Shown one piece after another: positions 33,646 through 41,792 of a stretch of 64,000 bases of DNA. This DNA is from Occallatibacter riparius (GTDB taxonomy: Bacteria > Acidobacteriota > Terriglobia > Terriglobales > Acidobacteriaceae): assembly GCF_025264625.1 (NCBI RefSeq), contig NZ_CP093313.1, positions 6,014,001-6,078,000 on the forward strand, in the 5' to 3' direction. The notes below the pieces were generated by a model. That model made no database searches. It saw nothing but the letters and a program-made list of their open reading frames with translations, and was not told where the DNA came from. Both the position numbers and the translations under genes were made by a program. Positions within the stretch are counted from its first letter, which is position 1. Every line of letters starts with the position of its first letter.

Positions 33646-35889
33646 TCAACTGAACCGCAGCAGCTCGCCACTCGGCGAATATTCCGGAACAATCTCGCTC
33701 AACACCTGAACCAACCCTGAAGCGTCACGCCTGTTGCAGATGCTACGCAGGGCGTCGATTCGTCCGTTGAGTTCCTCGTGGTTAACGGCAAGCGTATTCA
33801 GCACGCGGATATTCTCATACGTTGTAGATTCTGTGTCTTCCAGGTAGGACGCCATCTCCTCGCTGAGTTTCTCACCCGGCCGCCTGCCCGTGAATTCAAT
33901 CGCGATGTCCTTGCCCGGCGTGAAACCCGCCTTGCGTATCATCTGGATCGCCAGATCGACGATCCTGACAGCTTGTCCAATTTCGAGCACGCATATCTGG
34001 CCCGCTCCCGCGGTCGCCCCCGCCTGAAGAACCAGACGTCCGGCCTCAGCGACAGTCATAAAGAATCGCGTCATCTCGGGATCCGTCACGGTGACCGGTC
34101 CCCCTCGCGCGATCTGCCTGCGGAAGATCGGCATCACGCTGCCTGTCGAGTCCATCACATTCCCGAAGCGCACCGCTACAAACTTCGTCGTTCCGCTCTG
34201 CATGTTCAGCAGTACCAGCTCAGCAATCCGCTTCGTCACCCCCATGACGCTCGTGGGGCGCACCGCCTTATCTGACGAGATCAGCACGAAGTTCTCCACT
34301 CCGTGCGCCATCGCCGCAAGACCGAGACTATAGGTCCCGAAAACATTGTTTTCGACGGCTTCAAACGGATGGCTCTCCATCAGCGGAACGTGCTTGTATG
34401 CTGCAGCGTGATAGACAGCCGCGGGTCTGTAGCGGTTCATCAGCTCATCCAGCCTTGCGGCATTCTGGACGCTGCCGATCTCCGCATGGAACGTGATCGC
34501 CGGGAACGCTTCGCGCATCTGCAACTCAAGCTCGAACAGGCCAGACTCGGCAATATCGAAGCCGACGATTGCTGCAGGGGCAAACTGCGCAATTTGCCGG
34601 CACAGCTCCGATCCAATGGAGCCCGCAGCTCCGGTCACAAGTACCACGCGTCCGCAAACGCTGCGGAGTACCGAATTGTCCTCGGCCGATGTGATGTTGT
34701 TCTTCGAGGCGCCTTCGTCAGACAGATCGACAGGACTCGTCTTTGCGCCAGCAGTCTCCCAGGCAGCCGCTCCCGCAGCATCACGAATCACGCTGATCAC
34801 GTAGAGCTGATCATCGAGAGAAAGACTGCTCGAGCTGGGCAGGCATATTCCGCGCCGAAACAGGTCCTCAGCGACAGCCCCTCCGAATCGCTCGCAATCA
34901 GAGTGAAAGGGCTGCATGTGCATTGGTCTCCACACCGGCCGCGCTTCAACATTCGCTGCATCTAGCCTGGCAATCAGTTCGTCGCGCGAGCACCCGAAGT
35001 CGGGGTCAATCAGAAAGCAGCTAAGCCAGTTCGTATGAATCCCGTTGGGACCCTGCGGCATGAAGCTCATGCCAGGCAGATCAGCAAATGCGTCGCGATA
35101 GCGAAACGCGATCGCCCGGCGCTGCTTAATCCGCTCATCCAGCACCTGCAACTGCCCGCGCCCAATCGCCGCAAGCACATTGCTCATGCGATAATTGAAT
35201 CCGATCTCCGAGTGCTGGTAGGCACGCCGAGCATCGCGCGACTGCTGCGACCAATAGCGCGCCTTGTCTACCCACTCCCGACTGGAAGAGACCAGCATGC
35301 CACCACCCGCCGTTGTGATGATCTTGTTTCCATTGAACGAGAAGACGCCTGCCGCGCCCATCGTCCCCGCGGCGTGGCCCTTATAAGTTCCTCCCAGGGC
35401 CTGCGCCGCATCTTCAAGTACCGGAATCTCGTATCGGCCGCACAGTTCCAGGATCGGGTCCATATCCGCGCACTGGCCATACTGATGAACAACAATCACA
35501 GCGCGGGGCAGCTTCCCTGCCCTCGCCTTCTCCTTGAGCGCCTCCTCCAGAACATTCGGATCAAGATTCCACGTGGTTCGCTCGCTATCGAGAAACACCG
35601 GAAGTGCCCCCAGGTGCCACACCGGATTACACGTAGCGGCAAACGTCAGGGTCGGGCAGAACACCTCATCTCCCGCCTGCACTCCCATCAATCGCAAGCC
35701 GAGATGCAGCGCGGCCGTCCCGCTAGAAAGGGCAACGGTCGGCACATCGATCCGCTGCTCCATTTCCTTCTCAAAGGCATCTACGTCCGGTCCGACGGTC
35801 GAAAGCCAGTTGGTCACGAACGCTCCGGCCACATAGGCAAGTTCTCGGCCGCCCATATGGGGAACCGATAGCAGAATGCGTGGTCTCAT
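33646..35889 (-). CDS. Fused sugar aminotransferase and UDP-sugar 4,6-dehydratase (PglE-PglF-like)
   Basis: 747 residues from the ATG at 35889 (MRPRILLSVPHMGGREL); an upstream GTG at 35937 is less likely. Residues about 1-385 are a DegT-type PLP aminotransferase with ALSSGTAALHLGL, VLEDAAQALGG and FSFNGNKIITTAGGGM, with Lys in NGNKI. A Ser/Asp-rich linker (about 385-420) leads to an SDR domain of the CapD/FlaA1 type: VVLVTGAAGSIGSELCRQ, YHAAAYKHVPLMESHP, ISSDKAVRPTSVMGVTKR and FTGRRPGEKLSEE. The dehydratase would make a UDP-4-keto-6-deoxy sugar that the aminotransferase would aminate. No membrane helices precede the dehydratase part, unlike PglF. The product probably feeds cell-surface glycan synthesis. 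Confidence 0.9.
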   Translation of the reverse strand: MRPRILLSVPHMGGRELAYVAGAFVTNWLSTVGPDVDAFEKEMEQRIDVPTVALSSGTAALHLGLRLMGVQAGDEVFCPTLTFAATCNPVWHLGALPVFLDSERTTWNLDPNVLEEALKEKARAGKLPRAVIVVHQYGQCADMDPILELCGRYEIPVLEDAAQALGGTYKGHAAGTMGAAGVFSFNGNKIITTAGGGMLVSSSREWVDKARYWSQQSRDARRAYQHSEIGFNYRMSNVLAAIGRGQLQVLDERIKQRRAIAFRYRDAFADLPGMSFMPQGPNGIHTNWLSCFLIDPDFGCSRDELIARLDAANVEARPVWRPMHMQPFHSDCERFGGAVAEDLFRRGICLPSSSSLSLDDQLYVISVIRDAAGAAAWETAGAKTSPVDLSDEGASKNNITSAEDNSVLRSVCGRVVLVTGAAGSIGSELCRQIAQFAPAAIVGFDIAESGLFELELQMREAFPAITFHAEIGSVQNAARLDELMNRYRPAAVYHAAAYKHVPLMESHPFEAVENNVFGTYSLGLAAMAHGVENFVLISSDKAVRPTSVMGVTKRIAELVLLNMQSGTTKFVAVRFGNVMDSTGSVMPIFRRQIARGGPVTVTDPEMTRFFMTVAEAGRLVLQAGATAGAGQICVLEIGQAVRIVDLAIQMIRKAGFTPGKDIAIEFTGRRPGEKLSEEMASYLEDTESTTYENIRVLNTLAVNHEELNGRIDALRSICNRRDASGLVQVLSEIVPEYSPSGELLRFS

Positions 35890-36108
35890 CTGTTTATATT
35901 TTGCGTGATCCTGGCGCAATTCGGCCGGTCTTGCCACGCCGGCAAATCAAACATGACTCGGTCAGAATGGAAGATGCCACGTTAACAAGTTCCGGACTCG
36001 CGTACGAGAACGCAAGCGAAAGACGTCACCTATGACTCGCCAAGATAATCAGGATGGATCATGGGAGAAATGTCACTTGCCATAAGCCCACTAGAATTGG
36101 GGCTTGAA

Positions 36109-36185
36109 TGGCGGGGACGACGGGGCTCGAACCCGCGACCTCTGCCGTGACAGGGCAGCGCTCTGACCAACTGAGCTACGTCCCC
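36109..36185 (-). tRNA. tRNA-Asp (anticodon GTC)
   Basis: 77 bases on the minus strand with acceptor GGGGACG/CGTCCCC, D arm AGCTCAGTTGGTCAGAGC, anticodon stem CTGCC/GGCAG with loop CTGTCAC (anticodon GTC), T arm GCGGGTTCGAACCCCGT, discriminator G and encoded CCA. Confidence 0.96.
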
Positions 36186-36346
36186 TTGCACCGCCGGATG
36201 ATGCTCTTAAGCGACTTCCGGTTTCTGCTGCAACATGTTTGAGTGTAACAGAAACCGGCGCTCTGAGTCTCGGAGCCTGTGGCAAAATCCAAACCGTGAA
36301 ACATCACAGATCTAAGGGCGAAAGCAGCCGCCTTCACCATGTTTCT

Positions 36347-37162
36347 TCAGGCCGTCCATGCGGCCGGGCGAACGGCGCGGTTGGTAGAGATGAAGCCCAT
36401 ATCGGCGGAAATTCCACGTACACACTGCAGCAGGTGGTTGGCGATGGACGGAAGCTTCTGCGCCGTTACCCGGAACGACGGCCCAGATATGCTCACGGCG
36501 GCCACAGGCTGTCGCTGGGCATCGAGCACCGGCACGGCGATGCAGCGCAGCCCCTCTTCCAACTCCTCATCATCCACAGCGTATCCACGGCGTCGGGTCT
36601 TTTCGATCTCCGCCCGCAGGGCCTCAGCAGTGGCGATTGTGCGGTGGGTAAAGCGCTCGAAGCGGGTGCGGCGGATGATGTCGGCGGTTCGGTCTTCCGG
36701 TAGGAACGCCAGGATAGCCTTGCCTACGGAAGTACAGTGCACTGGATTGCTGGCGCCGATGCGCGTAATCATACGCACAGACCGCGCAGGCTCGATTTTG
36801 TCGATGTAAATGACCCGCGCCTGCTCGAGGATGCAGAGGTGGGCGGTCTCTTCGGTCTCTGCAACTAGCCGGCGCAGGTGGGGCTGTGCGCGCTCCCGGA
36901 GGTCATACTGCTCAATCGCCTTGTTGCCGAAGTCAAAGAGACGCAGACCGAGGCGGAATTTTCCACTGCTGGTACGCTCGACCATGTGGTGGCGCTCCAG
37001 AACCATCAGGAATCTATGGGCAGTGCTCTTATGGAGTTGCAACGAAGAAGCTACCTGCGCGAGTCCGAGTGGTGTATCGCTTTCGCCAAGAAGATCAAGG
37101 ACGGCAAATGCCCGATCAAGGGCTTGAACTTTATAAGTACCTGTGGGGGCAGAGTCTCGCAT
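36347..37162 (-). CDS. IclR-family transcriptional regulator (KdgR-like)
   Basis: 271 residues; GGAGAACCACT precedes the ATG. The N-terminal winged helix-turn-helix reads VQALDRAFAVLDLLGE, then LGLAQVASSLQLHKSTAHRFLMVLE. The effector domain has the family features AHLCILEQARVIYIDKIE, VHCTSVGKAILAFLPE and RGYAVDDEELEEGLRCIAVPV. IclR proteins usually repress carbon-catabolic genes. A KDG-kinase-like gene lies about 3 kb downstream in the same orientation, so a KdgR-like role is plausible but unproven. Confidence 0.9.
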   Translation of the reverse strand: MRDSAPTGTYKVQALDRAFAVLDLLGESDTPLGLAQVASSLQLHKSTAHRFLMVLERHHMVERTSSGKFRLGLRLFDFGNKAIEQYDLRERAQPHLRRLVAETEETAHLCILEQARVIYIDKIEPARSVRMITRIGASNPVHCTSVGKAILAFLPEDRTADIIRRTRFERFTHRTIATAEALRAEIEKTRRRGYAVDDEELEEGLRCIAVPVLDAQRQPVAAVSISGPSFRVTAQKLPSIANHLLQCVRGISADMGFISTNRAVRPAAWTA

Positions 37163-37340
37163 AGTGGTTCTCCGTTTCGCTAATTGAGTAAAGACCAGTT
37201 TTTCAAAATATGGACGAGCATGTCAACTGCTGGGACGCCCATCTCCCCTCTACGTAATTGCAATCCTGACGCACTATCTAACGGATTACTTTGCGGCTCC
37301 GCGTGCCGACACCGAGGCCGGACAGGTGTCGTGGCAAATT

Positions 37341-39230
37341 TCAGGCCGGGACTGTGTCGCCCTCGCCGGGGGCAAGGAACAGATTCGCCTCGAGCCCATG
37401 CTGTCGGGTGTACAGGTCGTAGTAACGGCCACCGAGCGCAAACAGCTCGGCATGGTTTCCGCGCTCCACGATCCTGCCCTGCTCCACGACTAGGATTTGC
37501 TCGGCCCTGCGAATCGTGGAAAGCCGGTGCGCGATGACAAATGTGGTCCGGCCCTGCATGAGCTGGTTCAAGCCCGCCTGGATCATGGCTTCGGACTCGG
37601 AATCGAGCGAACTCGTCGCTTCATCCAGTATAAGGATTCTCGGCGCCGCTAGAAGCGCGCGCGCAATCGACAGGCGTTGGCGCTGACCACCAGAGAGCTT
37701 CACCCCGCGCTCGCCCACAATGGTGTCATAGGCCTCGGGGAAGCGTTCGGCAAACTCGTCAACTCGCGCCGTACGGCATGCGGAAAGAAATTGCTCCTCG
37801 GTGGCGTCGGGCCGGGAGAACATGATGTTTTCGCGGATGCTTCCGTCGAAGAGAAACGAATCCTGCAAAACGACGCCGAGCTGTGATCGATACGAATTGA
37901 GATCGACCTGCGCCAGATCCGTATCGTCGACAACTACGCGCCCCTTCGTCGGGGTATGGAATGCGCAAAGCAGGCTGATGATGGTGGACTTGCCTGAACC
38001 CGAGGATCCCACCAGGGCCGTCACGGTGCCAGGCTCCGCGCGGAAGCTGATGCCGTGGAGCACTGGCTTTTCAGGCTCGTAGGCGAATTCGACGTCTTCA
38101 AAGCGCACGCGGCCGTCGATTGGCAGCATCTTGGTGGTGCGCCCGGGGACCTGGTTCTCTTCAAGTTCCGCGAGGATCTCGTTGGTGCGGTCAAGACCTG
38201 CGAACGCCTCAGTTAACTGCGTACCGATATTCACGATCTGGAAAAGCGGCGCGATCATGAACGCGAGGAAGATGTTGTATTGGAAGTAGTCGCCCAGGGT
38301 CCAGTGGCCGGTCAGGACACTGTGGCCGCCAAGCCACATCACAATGCCGGAGACCAGACCCAGCACAGTTGTGGAAGCCGATCCAAGCACGCTTGTCATC
38401 GTCAGCGACTTCATCACGTTCTGAAGAAGGCGCTCGACACCGCCGGAGAAGACGGTGGCCTCTCGATCCTCGGCGTTGTAGCCCTTGATTACGCGCACGC
38501 CGCCCAGCGATTCGGTGAGGCGGCCAGTGACCTCGGCATTGATTTTGCCGCGCTCGCGAAAGATGGGGCGAATGGTTTTGAACGCGTATTGCAGCACGAA
38601 CACAAACGCGCCGACCACTGCAAACACAGTGAGCGTAACTGTAGTGCTACGAAGCAGAAGATAGACGAAGACGAGGCTGGCGGTAACCAGGCCACCGACG
38701 AACTCCACGAGGCCGGTACCGACGAGGTTGCGCACGCCCTCTACGTCGGTCATGATGCGCGCCACGAGGGTACCGGTTCTGTTCTCGTCGTAGTACGCCA
38801 CCGGTAGGAGGCCTACGTGCTTTTGCACCTGGCGTCGCATCTCGGCAATCAGACGCTGACCTGCCTTCGAAAGTAGTTGCGTGAGCGAGAACGACGTAAT
38901 CGCCTGCACCACTGTCGCCAGCACTACAATCTCGATGATGCGGCGCAGGAACCTGGGATCGGGATGCGCTAGGTTGAGCGCCTTATCGAGCAGTTGCTTA
39001 CTGTAGTAAGGCATGGCCAGGCCGGCCACTCGATTGATGCCCATGAGAATAAGCCCCAGGAACAGCAGGCCTTTGCGCGGCGCAACCAGTAACTTGATCT
39101 GCGGCCACAGCTTTTTAAACTCTGGTTTGCGCTTTGGTAGATCAGCATTGCCAACGCGGGCGCCGCGCCCCTGAGCACTGCGCTCGGCGCGCATGCCCAT
39201 TCCCATTCCTCCGCCACGCATTGTAGCCAT
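37341..39230 (-). CDS. ABC exporter, fused membrane and ATPase domains
   Basis: 629 residues. After a Gly/Met/Arg-rich N-terminus (MATMRGGGMGMGMRAERS) come six membrane helices of the type I exporter fold. The nucleotide-binding domain follows: Walker A LVGSSGSGKST, Q-loop VVLQDSFLFDGSIREN, signature LSGGQRQRLSIARALL, Walker B ILILDEATSSLDSE and H-loop IAHRLSTI. It functions as a half-transporter dimer, exporting lipid, peptide or drug substrates. It begins four bases after the stop of the small membrane protein gene, suggesting an operon. Substrate unknown. Confidence 0.92.
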   Translation of the reverse strand: MATMRGGGMGMGMRAERSAQGRGARVGNADLPKRKPEFKKLWPQIKLLVAPRKGLLFLGLILMGINRVAGLAMPYYSKQLLDKALNLAHPDPRFLRRIIEIVVLATVVQAITSFSLTQLLSKAGQRLIAEMRRQVQKHVGLLPVAYYDENRTGTLVARIMTDVEGVRNLVGTGLVEFVGGLVTASLVFVYLLLRSTTVTLTVFAVVGAFVFVLQYAFKTIRPIFRERGKINAEVTGRLTESLGGVRVIKGYNAEDREATVFSGGVERLLQNVMKSLTMTSVLGSASTTVLGLVSGIVMWLGGHSVLTGHWTLGDYFQYNIFLAFMIAPLFQIVNIGTQLTEAFAGLDRTNEILAELEENQVPGRTTKMLPIDGRVRFEDVEFAYEPEKPVLHGISFRAEPGTVTALVGSSGSGKSTIISLLCAFHTPTKGRVVVDDTDLAQVDLNSYRSQLGVVLQDSFLFDGSIRENIMFSRPDATEEQFLSACRTARVDEFAERFPEAYDTIVGERGVKLSGGQRQRLSIARALLAAPRILILDEATSSLDSESEAMIQAGLNQLMQGRTTFVIAHRLSTIRRAEQILVVEQGRIVERGNHAELFALGGRYYDLYTRQHGLEANLFLAPGEGDTVPA

Positions 39231-39233
39231 ACG

Positions 39234-39614
39234 TTAGACCGTCCGGTTTCGGCGCGCGTCGATGAACGATTTTACGCACATCAACACGTAGATGAGCAGC
39301 AGGCCGGCCATCGCGCCCTGCGCCCCCAGAGCAATTTTGTCGGGATCGATGCCTTCCGAACGCGCGTGTCCGTATGAACTCACGGCACGCCACGCGGCGC
39401 CAATGAACCCGATCAGCCCTATGGTGACGTTGATGTGCATGAACAACTTGCGGCGGCTCTCGCCGGGGCTGATGGCGAGAAAGCCGAAGACGCCCAGCGC
39501 AATTCCAAACCAGGTAGGGATCAGTGCCGTGGGGTGCAGGCTGCCGGTTCCGAAGTAGCTGACCAGTCCAAGGATGATCAATAGGACTGCAAACACTAAC
39601 GTGATTTTTGCCAT
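39234..39614 (-). CDS. Small four-helix membrane protein
   Basis: 126 residues from the ATG at 39614 with GGAGAGG upstream; the longer frame overlaps the sugar-kinase gene. Four hydrophobic segments: ITLVFAVLLIILGLVSYF, ALIPTWFGIALGVFGFLAI, INVTIGLIGFIGAAW and AMAGLLLIYVLMCVKSFI. No catalytic motif is seen. It lies directly in front of the ABC exporter and may be transcribed with it. Confidence 0.75.
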   Translation of the reverse strand: MAKITLVFAVLLIILGLVSYFGTGSLHPTALIPTWFGIALGVFGFLAISPGESRRKLFMHINVTIGLIGFIGAAWRAVSSYGHARSEGIDPDKIALGAQGAMAGLLLIYVLMCVKSFIDARRNRTV

Positions 39615-39685
39615 GCGCGACCTCTCCGTGTGCTCACGGTCAGCATACCAGTTGAGATGTTGCACAAACCCCGGCGATTCAGGAA

Positions 39686-40768
39686 CTAACGTTGAATACG
39701 AGCCGATCCACCTTTGGCGACTGAGCGGACCTGGTCGAGAGTGGCCATGGTTGTGTCTCCGGGGAATGTCGTAAGGAGCGCTCCGTGCGCCCATCCGAGC
39801 CTTACGGCCTCTTCCGGTGCTTCTCCGGTGAGCAGTCCGTAGATGAGCCCCGCGGCAAATCCATCACCGCCGCCGACGCGGTCGTACACGTCAAGTTCAG
39901 CAGTGGGCGCAGTGTAGGTCTTCCCCTCTAACCAGGCAACGGCGCTCCAGCTGTGCCGATTGGTAGAGTGCACTTCCCTGAGCGTCGTGGCAACCGCCTT
40001 CACCTTTGGCAGCTTCTTCGACACGTTCTCCATCATGCCGAAAAACACGCTCGCGTCGAGCTTGGATTTGTGCCCAACTTCCGGACCTGGAATTCCCAGG
40101 CCCTTCTGGAGGTCTTCCTCGTTGCCTACGAGTACATCAACGTGCTCGACGATCTTGTGGATAGTCTCGACGGCACGGCTCTCGCCGCCAGCCACCTTCC
40201 AGAGCTTCTCGCGGAAATTCAGATCGAATGATGTCACGGCGCCGGCGTCCTTGGCCGCCTTCATCATCTCCGCCGCAAGCTCGGCCGTAGTCGGCGAGAG
40301 AGCGGCAAAGATCCCGCCGCTGTGCACCCAGCGCACTCCGCCCGTGAAGATTCCTTTCCAATCGAAGTCGCCGGGCTTGAGCTGCGCAGCAGCTTCATTC
40401 GCACGGTTATAGAACACAACCGGCGGACGAACCCCAAAGCCGCGGTCGCTATAGACAGTGGCCATGTTGGGACCATTCACGCCATTGTGCTTGAAATGCT
40501 TGTAGATCGCCCTCACGCCCATCGCCCTGACTCGTTCAGCAATGAGGTCACCCACTGGGTAGTCCGACATCGCACTCACGACGGCTGTCTTCATCCCGAA
40601 GCAGTCGGCCAGGTTCGCAGCCACGTTGAACTCGCCGCCACTGACGTGAATTGCACACTGCCCAGCCTTGCGGAAAGGAATGATTCCCGGATCAAGCCGG
40701 TGCACGAGGGCACCCAGGGAAAGAAAATCAAGCTCCGCGTCCTTCCGAATCTGCAAGCCACTGCTCAT
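39686..40768 (-). CDS. PfkB-family sugar kinase, 2-keto-3-deoxygluconate kinase-like
   Basis: 360 residues, GAGGAG upstream of the ATG. PfkB motifs: GGEFNVAANLADCFG near the N-terminus and YDRVGGGDGFAAGLIYGLL near the C-terminus, where DRVGGGDGF holds the catalytic Asp and anion hole (GGGD instead of the usual GAGD). DLNFREKLW and VGNEEDLQKGLG are typical of KDG kinases. It would phosphorylate 2-keto-3-deoxygluconate in uronate or pectin breakdown. The IclR gene nearby supports this. Confidence 0.83.
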   Translation of the reverse strand: MSSGLQIRKDAELDFLSLGALVHRLDPGIIPFRKAGQCAIHVSGGEFNVAANLADCFGMKTAVVSAMSDYPVGDLIAERVRAMGVRAIYKHFKHNGVNGPNMATVYSDRGFGVRPPVVFYNRANEAAAQLKPGDFDWKGIFTGGVRWVHSGGIFAALSPTTAELAAEMMKAAKDAGAVTSFDLNFREKLWKVAGGESRAVETIHKIVEHVDVLVGNEEDLQKGLGIPGPEVGHKSKLDASVFFGMMENVSKKLPKVKAVATTLREVHSTNRHSWSAVAWLEGKTYTAPTAELDVYDRVGGGDGFAAGLIYGLLTGEAPEEAVRLGWAHGALLTTFPGDTTMATLDQVRSVAKGGSARIQR

Positions 40769-40828
40769 GCGCTACGCTCCTCGTTTGCGTTGGATGTTCG
40801 TTCTGATTACCGAGAGATTTTCAGGTTC

Positions 40829-41728
40829 TCAAGCACCTGCCGCGTGTTTTACATCGCCAAGGACCTGATCCACCGTCCAGTCGTTTCCCGGATAAAACTG
40901 GACGACCTTTCCATCCGCACCGACCAGCGTGGTGGAAAGGGTGTGCGTAATTGAATCGCCGTCGCGGGTCAGCCCTACGTCAAAATATTGCGCCATTTTG
41001 TCCACTGTTGCTTCGTCGGGAACAGCGAAGTCCCAATGCGAAAAGGCGCTCTTGGAGTCGCTGCCCATGTAGGTCGCCCCGTAGGCACGTAAACGCTCCG
41101 GCGTGTCGTTTGCGGGATCGAAGCTGACGCACAGTAGATGGGTCTTGTTGTACAGAGACGGATCCGCCTGCAATTGCCGATTGATCTGCGCGAACTCGCG
41201 CGTCACGCGTGGGCAGAAATCAGGCAGCGGACAACGCGTGTAGATGAAGGTGATCAGCAGTTGCTTGCCCCGAAACTGGCTGAGCGATATGGCCCGGCCA
41301 TCCTGGTTGCGCAGCTTGAAATCCGGAACCTGGTCGCCCGGCGCCGGCACGTGGTATTGCACCTTCGGCTTGTAATCGGGCTTTCCCTGCCCAACCACCA
41401 CAATGTGATCGAGCAGCACATCGGCATCTGGATCCTGTGATACGAGCACGTCCGCCGTGATGACGTCCCCGCCGTGAAGCTCGGTCACCACATTCGGGTC
41501 CTTCACCTTGTAGGGCATCGTCATTGCTTCCATGAAACCAGGAATGGCTTCGTGGTTGACCGTAACTTCGCTCTTCGCCACATTGACCGACATGACTTTG
41601 CCCCGCATCTTGTACACCTTGAAACGCGGGTCAGTTGCAGCGGACGGGGCATCGGGCCGCGGCGTGCTATGGCAGCCGGAAAGGATGGCAGCAGCCAGAA
41701 AACTGGAAGTGAGCAATCGGCGAATCAC
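40829..41728 (-). CDS. CusF-like copper-binding domain fused to SCO1/SenC domain, lipoprotein
   Basis: 299 residues; GTG start. The lipobox AILSGC (Cys near residue 19) predicts a lipoprotein. Residues about 38-110 match CusF-type periplasmic copper domains (MRGKVMSVNVAKSEVTVNHE, then GFMEAMTMPYKVKD with Met ligands). Residues about 130-299 are a thioredoxin-fold SCO domain with TRCPLPDFCP (two Cys separated by five residues) and the metal-ligand His in ITHTLSTTLVG. It probably delivers copper to cytochrome oxidase CuA or reduces its cysteines. No oxidase genes are adjacent. Confidence 0.88.
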   Translation of the reverse strand: MIRRLLTSSFLAAAILSGCHSTPRPDAPSAATDPRFKVYKMRGKVMSVNVAKSEVTVNHEAIPGFMEAMTMPYKVKDPNVVTELHGGDVITADVLVSQDPDADVLLDHIVVVGQGKPDYKPKVQYHVPAPGDQVPDFKLRNQDGRAISLSQFRGKQLLITFIYTRCPLPDFCPRVTREFAQINRQLQADPSLYNKTHLLCVSFDPANDTPERLRAYGATYMGSDSKSAFSHWDFAVPDEATVDKMAQYFDVGLTRDGDSITHTLSTTLVGADGKVVQFYPGNDWTVDQVLGDVKHAAGA

Positions 41729-41792
41729 CCCTCAGTTTACAGCCCGGGGCGGTTGGATGGCGTTGCGGTGCGAGACGGCGTATAACGCTGGA

